DNA of 8,467 bases. It comes from Giesbergeria sp. GTDB taxonomy: Bacteria; Pseudomonadota; Gammaproteobacteria; Burkholderiales; Burkholderiaceae_C. The stretch lies in NCBI GenBank assembly GCA_030690515.1, contig JAUYGP010000142.1, forward strand, positions 1-8,467, in the 5' to 3' direction. Position numbers and translations under genes: made by a program. The notes under the pieces are model-generated. The model did not search any database and had not been told where the DNA came from. It saw nothing but the letters and a program-made list of their open reading frames with translations. Shown one piece after another: positions 1 through 5,937 of this stretch (positions are counted from its first letter, which is position 1; each line of letters opens with the position of its first letter).

Positions 1-172
1 AGCTGGGCGGGGCGCCGGTGTCAAAAATGTCGCCCGCAATCAGCACCGCATCGACGGCGTGGGCTTGCACCTGCCTGAGCAACCACTCCATCAAGGCGTG
101 GTGTTCTGCCTGGCGGCTTTTACCCATGAAATGCTGGCCGAGGTGCCAGTCCGAGGTGTGAAGGATGCGCAT
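1..172 (-). CDS. sbcD: Exonuclease subunit SbcD, N-terminal part (cut by window edge)
   Basis: This is the start of the nuclease subunit of the SbcCD (Mre11-Rad50-like) complex, which opens hairpins and trims DNA ends in the cytoplasm. The 57 visible residues begin MRILHTSDWHLGQ and hold two metal-binding phosphoesterase motifs: D8-x-H10 in the TSDWHLG block, and G47-D48-I-F-D51 in the IAGDIFD block. Both are characteristic of SbcD, and spacing and N-terminal position are normal for the family. The rest, including the NHD and GHxH motifs, lies beyond the left edge. The start at 172 is chosen because the conserved MRIL(H/Q)TSDWHLG opening begins there; I see no clear Shine-Dalgarno sequence ahead of it. 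sbcC would be expected next in the operon, outside the window. The upstream DNA is the Fic remnant. Confidence 0.93.
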   Translation of the reverse strand, partial: MRILHTSDWHLGQHFMGKSRQAEHHALMEWLLRQVQAHAVDAVLIAGDIFDTGAPPS

Positions 173-216
173 GGGGAACGGTGGGGTGATAGTGGGATGG
201 GCAGGTGAGGCGCACA

Positions 217-411
217 TTCTGGGGCGGTGCTCCATCCGCCGCACGCCAGCAGGCCGTTGATCTCCCGCAGAGCCGTATCCGGCGAGCATGTGGTGACGGT
301 TGGCCACTTGGGGGAACTGGGCTTGCCTGCCATGTTATCGAGCACGCGGTTCAACACCGGTGTTTGTCGCTCTTTCAGGGGCGTGACCGCCCAGTGCTGC
401 CTGGAATAGTG
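217..411 (-). pseudogene. Remnant of a Fic-family protein, C-terminal winged-helix part
   Basis: Translating the minus strand from about 411 gives a stretch that reads like the C-terminal domain of Fic (AMP-transferase) proteins: a PLKERQTPVLNRVLD block, then SSPKW, then CSPDTALREINGLLACG. In intact members, as I remember them, this reads approximately PLNERQ-LNRLLDGFEGKLTSSKW-KCSPDTALRDI-L and ends in GGRSTSY. Here the GGRST-like end survives only as GGWSTAPE, joined directly to LLACG, so about eight residues seem to be missing. The Fic catalytic motif HPFxxGNGR is absent, and the sequence upstream of 411 does not resemble Fic. The frame stays open into sbcD, with no start of its own. I read it as a decayed 3' fragment left by deletion. 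The family match is from memory. Confidence 0.62.
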
Positions 412-485
412 CCCCCACGGGGCGCCGCCATACCCCCAGGTATGCACGCACAGCCCTACCCGGCTACCATGCCTGCGCCCCTTTC

Positions 486-499
486 GCCCGGTACCGGGC
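486..499. promoter_or_regulatory. 14-bp perfect palindrome upstream of the VOC gene
   Basis: GCCCGGTACCGGGC reads the same on both strands and ends 11 bases before the GGAG ribosome binding site (511-514) of the VOC gene. It could be an operator for a dimeric repressor or simply chance in GC-rich DNA. A second, smaller inverted repeat lies at 429-444 (CATACC, four bases, GGTATG). No convincing -35/-10 pair was found around either. Confidence 0.3.
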
Positions 500-522
500 A
501 CCACCACCACGGAGATCAACCC

Positions 523-915
523 ATGTTCAGCCACGTCATGGTCGGCGTTACCGACCTCGAAAAATCCCGCCAGTTCTACGATGCTTTGCTGGGCACCCTC
601 GGCATTGCGCCCGGCGTTCACAACCACAACGGGGTTGTGGGCCGCTACTTTTACCGCAGCCCCACCGGCAGCTTTGGCATTTCCGAGCCTCTCAATGGCG
701 AACCTGCATGCCATGGCAACGGCAGCACCATCGGCTTTGCCATGGCGTCGCCCGAGCAGGCCGATGCTTTTCATGCGGCCGGCATAGCCAACGGCGGCAC
801 CACGTGCGAAGACCCGCCAGGGATGCGCAATGGCGCGGTGGGGCAGATGTATCTGGCCTACCTGCGGGACCCCGACGGCAACAAGCTTTGCGCCCTGCAC
901 CGTCCCCCACGCTAA
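523..915 (+). CDS. VOC (glyoxalase/bleomycin-resistance fold) family protein
   Basis: A 130-residue single-domain protein of the vicinal oxygen chelate superfamily, cytoplasmic with no signal peptide. Two beta-alpha-beta-beta-beta modules are visible. The first begins MFSHVMVGVTDLEKSRQFYD, residues 1-20, with H4 in the usual metal-ligand position. The second ends in the typical YLRDPDGNKLCALH block near the C-terminus. Family members include glyoxalases, dioxygenases and resistance proteins. This one resembles the many uncharacterised glyoxalase-like proteins of proteobacteria, so the substrate cannot be stated. In the last strand the usual glutamate ligand after DPDGNK is not obvious (LCALH). 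The start is fixed by GGAG at 511-514, eight bases before ATG. The same frame is open back to 205, but nothing upstream looks like protein of this family. The first copy of the two-hairpin repeat follows three bases after the stop. Confidence 0.9.
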   Translation: MFSHVMVGVTDLEKSRQFYDALLGTLGIAPGVHNHNGVVGRYFYRSPTGSFGISEPLNGEPACHGNGSTIGFAMASPEQADAFHAAGIANGGTTCEDPPGMRNGAVGQMYLAYLRDPDGNKLCALHRPPR

Positions 916-918
916 ATT

Positions 919-973
919 GCTTTATTTTTGATAGCTACCAGCGCTTTCTGCATAAGCGCTGGATGCATTTTTT
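919..973 (+). repeat. Two-hairpin intergenic repeat, copy A
   Basis: The 44-nt core (919-962) has a 5-7-5 hairpin (arms GCTTT and ATAGC, one T-T mismatch), a 2-nt spacer and a perfect 9-bp hairpin: CCAGCGCTT at 938-946 and AAGCGCTGG at 954-962 around a 7-nt loop. The tail GATGCA and six Ts ends at 973. It begins three bases after the VOC stop codon. The strong stem with a nearby T-run could end transcription or protect the mRNA 3' end, though the T-run starts five bases past the stem, which is late for a classic terminator. Related to 4671-4732 and 7990-8043. Confidence 0.8.
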
Positions 974-990
974 GCCCCATATATCTTCGT

Positions 991-1020
991 TTCCCACCGC
1001 CAGGCCGCGTTTTCTACAAT
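991..1020 (+). promoter_or_regulatory. Candidate sigma-70 promoter
   Basis: TACAAT at 1015-1020 matches the -10 consensus at five of six bases. TTCCCA at 991-996 is a weak -35 (four of six) with an 18-bp spacer. Transcription would start near 1027, right at the ATG of the small ORF at 1028 and about 130 bases ahead of the membrane protein gene. It is called by eye. Confidence 0.4.
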
Positions 1021-1027
1021 GCAGCCC

Positions 1028-1162
1028 ATGCCAGCCCTTCCATTCCCCGCGCACCAGCGTCCCTGCCACGGGTGGCACCCAAGTCGGCCTGGGGTGCTGA
1101 AAATCGCGGCCACGCCCACCCACCGCGCTGGTGCGGGCCGGGTGGCGGCCATGTGGCCGTGA
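1028..1162 (+). CDS. Possible leaderless 44-codon small ORF
   Basis: An ATG at 1028 opens a short frame (MPALPFPAHQRPC...AAMWP) that ends in TGA at 1160-1162. Two features make it worth listing. The ATG falls almost on the predicted start of transcription from the TACAAT box, which would give a leaderless message. The stop codon overlaps the GTG start of the membrane protein as GTGA, the classic geometry of translational coupling. The peptide resembles nothing I know, is rich in Pro, Ala, His and Arg, and has no signal peptide or membrane segment. Third-position GC is only moderately high, so it may be a leader that serves coupling, or no gene at all. Confidence 0.22.
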   Translation: MPALPFPAHQRPCHGWHPSRPGVLKIAATPTHRAGAGRVAAMWP

Positions 1163-1692
1163 CGCAGGCCCCCCCTGCGCGCCACGGGCGGGCGCTTGCC
1201 AGGCTGGTACAGCGCTACGTCGTTAGCTGCGGCATGCTGCTCTTGCCGATTCTGGCGTGGAACATCGCTTGGATGGACCGCCTGCCCCCGGCGATGTCGA
1301 CGCCGGAACGGTGGGACGCCATTGCGCCGCCCCTGGCGCTGGCCGAAAACTTTTTGCGCGTTCTGGTGTTCGCGCTGCCGTTCTTCATGCCCTTGAACCT
1401 TGCTACGCGGCCGCAAAAATGGGGCTTGGCCATGTTTGTGGCGGGCACCGTGGTGTATTTTGCGAGCTGGGTGCCGCTCATCGTGGCGCCCCAGTCGGCC
1501 TGGGCCACCAGTGGCCTGGGTTTTTTGGCCCCGGCCTACACCCCGGCGCTGTGGCTGCTGGGGCTTGCACTGGTGGGTCGCCACCTTGTCTGGCGCTGCG
1601 GCTACCGGCCCTGGATGTACGCCGCCCTCTCGTCGGTGTTTCTGGCGGCACACTTGGCCCATGCCGCCATTGTTTATGCCCACAACTATTGA
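1159..1692 (+). CDS. Uncharacterised five-helix inner membrane protein
   Basis: I do not recognise the family. With the GTG start at 1159 the protein has 177 residues (MTQAPPARHGRALARL...). After a short basic N-terminus come about five hydrophobic segments, near residues 20-38, 64-80, 88-110, 120-140 and 154-174, with aromatic residues at the borders (WNIAWMD, YFASWVP, YAHNY). No catalytic motif, cysteine pair or soluble domain is visible; arginines lie mainly between segments. The frame is open upstream to 928, but that part reads like non-coding sequence crossing the repeat. GTG at 1153 is an alternative start, with a weak GGGTGG ahead, and ATG at 1234 would cut into the first helix. The methyltransferase follows after 81 bases on the same strand. 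Confidence 0.72.
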   Translation: MTQAPPARHGRALARLVQRYVVSCGMLLLPILAWNIAWMDRLPPAMSTPERWDAIAPPLALAENFLRVLVFALPFFMPLNLATRPQKWGLAMFVAGTVVYFASWVPLIVAPQSAWATSGLGFLAPAYTPALWLLGLALVGRHLVWRCGYRPWMYAALSSVFLAAHLAHAAIVYAHNY

Positions 1693-1760
1693 GACACCCC
1701 ACCCATGGCATGCCGGCCCGCCCCCGGGCGACCCGAGGCCTTCGCCGTGCAAACCACTCC

Positions 1761-1765
1761 GAGGA
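1761..1765 (+). promoter_or_regulatory. Ribosome binding site that favours a TTG start
   Basis: GAGGA here lies eight bases before TTG at 1774. The upstream in-frame ATG (1705) and GTG (1747) have no comparable site, so this decides the start chosen for the methyltransferase. Confidence 0.55.
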
Positions 1766-1773
1766 ATGAGCGC

Positions 1774-2376
1774 TTGAAATCTGCCAGCGATACCCTGTTC
1801 GACGAGGCGTACTACCAGCGCTTTTACTTCGACAAAAAAACCAGCGTGGCCGACCCCCAGCACCTGGAACGGCTGGGCGCCTTTGTGTGCAGCTACCTGC
1901 AGTACCTGCGCGTGCCGGTGCGCCGCGTGCTGGATGTGGGCTGCGGCATTGGCCTGTGGAAGGACGTGATGGCACGCCACTTTCCGCTGGCCAGCTACCA
2001 CGGCGTGGAGTTCAGTCCCTACCTGTGCGAGCGCTTTGGCTGGGAGCGCGGCTCGGTGGTGGACTACCGCGCCAGCGCACCGTTTGACCTGGTGATTTGC
2101 CAGGGCGTGCTGCCCTACCTCGACGCGGCCGACCTCAAACGCGCACTGCACAACCTGGGCCAGCTCTCCTGCGGGGCGATGTACCTGGAGGCCGTCTCGC
2201 GCGAGGACTGGGAGCAGGGCATTCTGGACGAGGACCTGACCGACCCGCGCATGTTTCGCCACCGCGCGGCCCTGTACCGGCGCGGGCTCGACACCGGCTT
2301 TACCGCGCTGGGCGGCGGCCTGTGGCTTAGCCGCGAGGCCGAGGTACCGCTGTTTACGCTAGAGAGCCTGAAGTGA
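1774..2376 (+). CDS. Class I SAM-dependent methyltransferase
   Basis: A 200-residue cytoplasmic protein with a Rossmann-type methyltransferase fold. Motif I, VLDVGCGIGLW, spans residues 52-62 and binds the SAM methionine part. The acidic end of strand 2 is GVEFSPYLC (from 77), where E79 should hold the ribose. Motif IV is FDLVICQGVLPYL, near 104-116. The N-terminal block DEAYYQRFYF with a YFDKKTSV stretch is typical of a small group of proteobacterial methyltransferases of unknown substrate; no RNA, protein or quinone recognition domain can be identified. TTG 1774 is chosen as start because of the ribosome binding site at 1761. The alternative ATG 1705 adds 23 residues of low-complexity Pro/Arg/Ala sequence. 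The TapT frame opens within about 20-50 bases of the stop, suggesting co-transcription. Confidence 0.88.
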   Translation: MKSASDTLFDEAYYQRFYFDKKTSVADPQHLERLGAFVCSYLQYLRVPVRRVLDVGCGIGLWKDVMARHFPLASYHGVEFSPYLCERFGWERGSVVDYRASAPFDLVICQGVLPYLDAADLKRALHNLGQLSCGAMYLEAVSREDWEQGILDEDLTDPRMFRHRAALYRRGLDTGFTALGGGLWLSREAEVPLFTLESLK

Positions 2377-2425
2377 AGCTACGCCCTGTGCCGCGGTGCT
2401 CCTTCCCCCATTGCATCGCTGCGCA

Positions 2426-3247
2426 GTGACTGAAAAGCCCTCTGCCCCTGCCGCCCAGGCGCGCCCACCCCACGCGGTGGCACGCCTGCGCACTGCCCGC
2501 CTGGCGCGCAGTGCCAAGCCGTTTCTGGCCCGCGGCGGCCCCAAGGGTGCGCGCTGCCCGGGCTGCCGCCTGGTGCCCAGCCACTGCCTGTGCGCGCTGC
2601 ACCCGCTGGTGCCCACGCGCGCCGGGGTGTGCCTGCTGATGGCCGACATCGAGCCGCTCAAGCCCAGCAACACCGGCTGGCTGATTGCCGATGTGGTGCC
2701 CGACACCTTTGCCTTTGGCTGGGCGCGCACCGAGGTCGACCCCGCCCTGCTGGCGCTGCTGGCCGACCCGCAGTGGCAGCCGTTTGTGGTGTTCCCCGGT
2801 GAATTTGTGGCGCCCGAGCGCGTGGTTCACGCCCTGGCGGTGCCCCAGGCCGGGTACGAACCGGAACAGCCGCGCCCGCTGTTCATCCTGCTGGACGCCA
2901 CCTGGCCCGAGGCGCGCAAGATGTTCCGCAAAAGCCCGTACCTGGATCGCTTTCCAGTGCTCAGCCTCGCGCCCGACGATATCTCGCGCTACCAACTGCG
3001 CCGCTCACGGCGGGACGATCATTTCTGCACCTCGGAAGTGGCCGCGTTGTGCCTGAATCTCGCAGGCGAGCCCCACGCCGCGCAGGTGCTGGAGGCTTAT
3101 CTGGACGTGTTCACCGACCACTACCTGCTGGCCAAGCACCAGTTGCCGCCGAACCGCGACGGTGATGCTCACGCGCGGTTGCGCAGTTTGTGCGCGCCAG
3201 GGGCGGCGGCGGGCGCTGTGTCGTCTGGTGCTTCTCGTCCAGGGTAG
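2426..3247 (+). CDS. tapT: DTW-domain tRNA-uridine aminocarboxypropyltransferase
   Basis: This enzyme family (TapT/YfiP) moves the 3-amino-3-carboxypropyl group of SAM to uridine 47 of tRNA, giving acp3U. Family hallmarks are clear. A zinc-type cluster at residues 44-56 reads CPGC, then seven residues later HCLC fits the CxxC...CxC pattern. MADIEPLKPSNTGWLI follows from residue 72. The DATWPEARKM block (157-166) contains the D-x-T-W signature, and SRYQLRRS lies near 187. Length from GTG 2426 is 273 residues, a little above the usual size because of an Ala/Pro/Arg-rich N-terminus and an Ala/Ser/Gly-rich tail after LPPN. The start is uncertain. GTG 2426 gives a natural MTEKP opening; GTG 2396 would add ten residues; neither has a clear ribosome binding site. 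It lies just after the methyltransferase on the same strand. Confidence 0.9.
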   Translation: MTEKPSAPAAQARPPHAVARLRTARLARSAKPFLARGGPKGARCPGCRLVPSHCLCALHPLVPTRAGVCLLMADIEPLKPSNTGWLIADVVPDTFAFGWARTEVDPALLALLADPQWQPFVVFPGEFVAPERVVHALAVPQAGYEPEQPRPLFILLDATWPEARKMFRKSPYLDRFPVLSLAPDDISRYQLRRSRRDDHFCTSEVAALCLNLAGEPHAAQVLEAYLDVFTDHYLLAKHQLPPNRDGDAHARLRSLCAPGAAAGAVSSGASRPG

Positions 3248-3360
3248 GCCAGCCGCCAACAACGATAGCCCGCATGCCAGGCCTGCACGGCTGGCCATTC
3301 ACCATCGATCAGGGGGCTTGCAGCGACAATCGCACAGTTCCCTCCCCCAATACAGGCCCG

Positions 3361-4239
3361 ATGAAAGCACCCCCCAGACTCCAGTCCCTCATCGACGAAG
3401 GCTTGATCGACACCGTGGTTCGCCAGCTGATGAGCGGCAAGGAAGCCATGGTTTTTGTGGTGCGCAGTGGCGACGAAACCCGCTGCGCCAAGATCTACAA
3501 AGAAGCCAACAACCGCAGCTTTCGCCAAGCGGTGGACTACACCGAGAACCGCAAGGTGAAAAACTCGCGGTCGGCCCGCGCCATAGCCAAGGGCAGCAAG
3601 TTTGGCCGGCAGGAGCAAGAGGCCGCCTGGCAAAACGCCGAGGTCGATGCGCTCTACCGCCTGGCCGCTGCGGGCGTGCGCGTGCCACAGCCGTTCAATT
3701 TTCACGACGGCGTGTTGTTGATGGAGCTGGTGACCGACGCCCACGGCGACGCGGCCCCGCGTTTGAACGACGTGGCCTTTTCCCCGGAAGACGCCCGCGC
3801 CCACCACGCCACGCTGGTGGCCGAAGTGGTGCGCATGCTGTGTGCAGGCGTGGTGCACGGTGATCTGTCGGAGTTCAACATCCTGCTGGCCCACCTGCCC
3901 GGCGCGGACGGTGAGGCTGACACGGAGGGCCCGGTCATCATCGACCTGCCCCAGGCCGTGGACGCTGCAGGCAACAACCACGCCCAGCGCATGCTGCTGC
4001 GCGACGTGGCCAACCTGCGCAACTTCTTTGGCCAGTTCGCACCCGAGCTGCGCGCCACCCAGTACGGCCCCGAGATTTGGAGCCTGTACCAGAGTGGCCT
4101 GCTGAGCAACGAGACGCCTTTGAGTGGCCGCTACGCGCCCGAGCGCGTCGACGTGGACATGCAGGCCGTGCTGCGCGAGATTGACGACGCGCGCGATGAA
4201 GAGGCCGCGCGCAGGCTGCGCATGGCCAGTGCGGCTTGA
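3361..4239 (+). CDS. RIO1-type atypical serine protein kinase/ATPase
   Basis: A 292-residue cytoplasmic protein of the RIO family, which in eukaryotes and archaea acts in small-ribosomal-subunit maturation and whose bacterial role is unsettled. The nucleotide loop is SGKEAMVFVV (25-34), like the RIO1 STGKEANVY. The ATP-contacting lysine is K44 in CAKIYK. The catalytic loop is HGDLSEFNIL (166-175), with D168 and N173. The metal-binding site is IDLPQAV with D195, replacing the DFG of ordinary kinases. All key residues are present, so an active enzyme is expected. The C-terminal part (IWSLYQSGLL, then an Asp/Arg/Glu-rich end) is helical. ATG 3361 is chosen because the family sequence starts just after it; the frame is open further upstream, but that is intergenic. 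No strong ribosome binding site is visible. The gap from tapT is 113 bases, and an intrinsic terminator follows. Confidence 0.92.
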   Translation: MKAPPRLQSLIDEGLIDTVVRQLMSGKEAMVFVVRSGDETRCAKIYKEANNRSFRQAVDYTENRKVKNSRSARAIAKGSKFGRQEQEAAWQNAEVDALYRLAAAGVRVPQPFNFHDGVLLMELVTDAHGDAAPRLNDVAFSPEDARAHHATLVAEVVRMLCAGVVHGDLSEFNILLAHLPGADGEADTEGPVIIDLPQAVDAAGNNHAQRMLLRDVANLRNFFGQFAPELRATQYGPEIWSLYQSGLLSNETPLSGRYAPERVDVDMQAVLREIDDARDEEAARRLRMASAA

Positions 4240-4268
4240 GGCCCTTGCGGGCCGCTACCCACAACGAC

Positions 4269-4299
4269 GGCCCGATGGCAGCACCATCGCGCCCTTTTT
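4269..4299 (+). terminator. Rho-independent terminator after the RIO kinase
   Basis: GGCCCGATGG at 4269-4278 pairs with CCATCGCGCC at 4284-4293 (nine of ten pairs, one internal C-C mismatch) around the loop CAGCA, followed by C and five Ts (4295-4299). Stem, loop and T-run are as expected for an intrinsic terminator 30 bases after the kinase stop. A second GC-rich hairpin (GGCCC, TTGC, GGGCC at 4240-4253) lies just upstream without a T-run. Confidence 0.7.
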
Positions 4300-4321
4300 G
4301 GTGGGTGATCCGGCCCCCGCG

Positions 4322-4350
4322 TTGTTCCATGGGCGCAGGTGCCTTACAGT
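4322..4350 (+). promoter_or_regulatory. Candidate promoter for the small CxxC protein
   Basis: TTGTTC at 4322-4327 and TACAGT at 4345-4350 are 17 bp apart and match the -35 and -10 consensus at three and four of six bases. They lie directly after the kinase terminator and about 60 bases before the next start codon, which is where a new promoter would be needed. Confidence 0.4.
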
Positions 4351-4411
4351 AGCCGCCCCGCCCTGCCCTGCGTAAACCCACCCAACCACAGCCCCCAAGG
4401 GCTTTCACCCC

Positions 4412-4663
4412 ATGACCAAAGAACTGGCCCGACAGCGCGAGCTGAACCCGATGGAACTGTGCGATGCCTGCAAGGGCATCCAGCGCAACTGGCGCCGTGC
4501 GCCCGGCCATGCCGAACTGGTGCAGCGCGGCAACCGCAAGGAAGACCGCCCGACCGGCACCGTCACCATCACCCGCTACCAGTGCGACCACTGCGGTACG
4601 TCCTGGGAGTACGAGAACGACAAGAAGAACCAGCAGGCAGGCTGGTCGGTGGTGGGGCGTTGA
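4412..4663 (+). CDS. Small protein with two CxxC pairs (probable zinc ribbon)
   Basis: An 83-residue soluble protein with no known name. It carries CDAC at residues 17-20 and CDHC at 58-61, each pair followed by a basic or aromatic stretch (KGIQRNWRR; GTSWEYENDKK). Two CxxC knuckles about 40 residues apart are typical of a single zinc ribbon binding one zinc. Such ribbons bind nucleic acid or partner proteins, but no specific role can be given. The start is ATG 4412, with AAGGG at 4396-4400 as a somewhat distant ribosome binding site. It lies between the kinase terminator and the second copy of the two-hairpin repeat, so it is probably transcribed alone. The gene that follows runs the opposite way. 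Confidence 0.8.
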   Translation: MTKELARQRELNPMELCDACKGIQRNWRRAPGHAELVQRGNRKEDRPTGTVTITRYQCDHCGTSWEYENDKKNQQAGWSVVGR

Positions 4664-4670
4664 TTCGCGC

Positions 4671-4732
4671 TTTTTTGCTACATATTTAGTAGCTTGCAGC
4701 GCTTGATCCACGGGCGTTAGAGGTCATTTTTT
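4671..4732 (+). repeat. Two-hairpin intergenic repeat, copy B
   Basis: The 44-nt core is 4677-4720. The first hairpin is perfect (GCTAC at 4677-4681, 7-nt loop, GTAGC at 4689-4693). After two bases comes the degenerate second hairpin, GCAGCGCTT at 4696-4704 and GGGCGTTAG at 4712-4720, pairing at seven of nine positions including G-T pairs. T-runs flank it on both sides (4671-4676 and 4727-4732). It fills the gap between the convergent genes ending at 4663 and 4759. Confidence 0.75.
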
Positions 4733-4758
4733 ATTGAAATACGCATCTGCGCCGGGCT

Positions 4759-5934
4759 TCACAGCACATGCGCAGGCACCCCCCGGCGCGGTGCCGGGTC
4801 CACGGGTGGGGCGTAGCCCAGCCGTGCCCACATCTGCACCGTAGCGCGCCCGGGCGTGGCGCCCAGCAGGGCATGGATGGCGGCGTAGTGGCGGGCCTGC
4901 TCGGGGTATTCCTGCAGGGCCTGCTGCAGCGGGTGCATGGCCAGGCCGTGCGCCGTGGCCGCCAATTGCGCGCGGGCATAGGCTCGACCGGCCAGCACCT
5001 GGGTGCTGCGGGTGTTGCCCTCGGTCACCATGGCAAAGAAGGCGGGCGTGGCGTCGATCTTGGCGTTGAAGTCTTGCACCTGCTGGGTCACCGCCATGTC
5101 GTCCGGGCCGGGGGCGCGGCTGCGATCAAACAGGCCCAGGGCAGCCAGCAGGCGCGGCAGCGGCTCGTTCACGCTCAGGCCGTCGCGGTGCTCGGCGATC
5201 TCGCGCGGACCCACGCGCAACACCTTCAGGGATTCGAGCATGGTGCGCGGCGTGACCAGTTCCACGCGCCAGGCATCGCGTGCGATGGCGCGGTGCTCGG
5301 ACAACCGCGCGTCGCCGGGCAGCGCGAAGGAAGTCCGCAGTCGGGGCGCCGTGCAGGCCGCAGCGATGGCCTGCACCGCCTGCGGCGCGGGCGTGCGCAT
5401 GTCGTAGGCCGAGCGGTTGGTGCGACGCTGGAAGATCTGGCCAAACAATGGGTCGGGCTGCACGCTGGCATCGGGCACCAGCCGCACGCGGGCCGTGGCA
5501 TGGTGCGTGTGCGGCGGCGCGGGCGGCGTGCGCGGGTCAAACTCGCCGTGCGGGAACAAATCGATCTCGGCGCGCAGGCCTTGCTGCAGGGCCGCCAGGT
5601 GCAGCAGCTCCAGGAAGGTGCCCTGGCTCATCAGAATCTGGCGCGAGTGCGGGTCGGTCTCGGGCAGCAGGCGCGTGTGGTCGCAGTACAGCATGATCTC
5701 GCCAGGCTGCTGCAAATCCACCAGCCAGGACTGCAGGTTGTGCGAATGCGGCGCCAGGATGGCGTGCGCCACGATCCAGCGGCGCACATCGCCCCCGGGC
5801 GGCACAGGCGCAGGGCCTTGCCAGGCGGCCACCGCTTCGGCAGGCAGGGTTGATGAGCAGCCCGGCAGCGCGGGCACGGCGGCCAGCACGGCAGCGCCGC
5901 CCAGCACACGCATGAATTGGCGTCGTTCCATCAT
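4759..5934 (-). CDS. Tat-exported lipoprotein of the Acg / nitroreductase-like FMN family
   Basis: A 391-residue protein resembling the Acg family of FMN-binding nitroreductase-like proteins. The N-terminus MMERRQFMRVLGG, a hydrophobic stretch, then LPGC (C26) combines a twin-arginine signal (RR at 4-5) with a lipobox. A folded, cofactor-loaded protein anchored in the periplasm is therefore predicted. Family motifs are PHSHNLQSW (62-70), corresponding to the HNxQPW of Acg proteins, and QRRTNRSAYD (169-178), a likely flavin phosphate contact. A helical GRAYARAQLAATAHGLAMHPLQQ region lies near the C-terminus. The reaction is unknown; some relatives may bind rather than turn over flavin. GGAG (5943-5946, minus strand) lies eight bases before ATG, inside the end of the preceding SDR gene, and only three bases separate stop from start, so translation is coupled. 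Confidence 0.85.
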   Translation of the reverse strand: MMERRQFMRVLGGAAVLAAVPALPGCSSTLPAEAVAAWQGPAPVPPGGDVRRWIVAHAILAPHSHNLQSWLVDLQQPGEIMLYCDHTRLLPETDPHSRQILMSQGTFLELLHLAALQQGLRAEIDLFPHGEFDPRTPPAPPHTHHATARVRLVPDASVQPDPLFGQIFQRRTNRSAYDMRTPAPQAVQAIAAACTAPRLRTSFALPGDARLSEHRAIARDAWRVELVTPRTMLESLKVLRVGPREIAEHRDGLSVNEPLPRLLAALGLFDRSRAPGPDDMAVTQQVQDFNAKIDATPAFFAMVTEGNTRSTQVLAGRAYARAQLAATAHGLAMHPLQQALQEYPEQARHYAAIHALLGATPGRATVQMWARLGYAPPVDPAPRRGVPAHVL

Positions 5935-5937
5935 GGC

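Noticed and set aside
91..900. Long minus-strand open frame covering the VOC gene, the Fic remnant and the sbcD start
   Set aside because: Most of it is the antisense of the well-supported VOC gene and of sbcD. Only the middle part (217-411) resembles a protein family and is listed as a remnant.
922..2262. 446-codon minus-strand open frame opposite the membrane protein and methyltransferase genes
   Set aside because: Typical antisense frame of GC-rich genes: low-complexity composition, no recognisable domain, and both plus-strand genes are better supported.
2354..2995. Minus-strand open frame opposite tapT
   Set aside because: Shadow of tapT, whose zinc and DTW motifs are unmistakable on the plus strand.
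3265..3302. Possible fourth, decayed copy of the two-hairpin repeat (GATAGC, then CCAG, CTGG and GGCCATTC)
   Set aside because: Only scattered short matches; spacing and stem lengths do not fit the 44-nt geometry of the other copies.
3169..3981. Minus-strand open frame opposite the RIO kinase
   Set aside because: The plus strand encodes all RIO kinase motifs; the reverse frame has no family features.
4768..5853. 361-codon plus-strand frame opposite the Acg-like gene
   Set aside because: Low-complexity Arg/Gly/Ala/His product; the minus strand has a signal peptide, ribosome binding site and family motifs.
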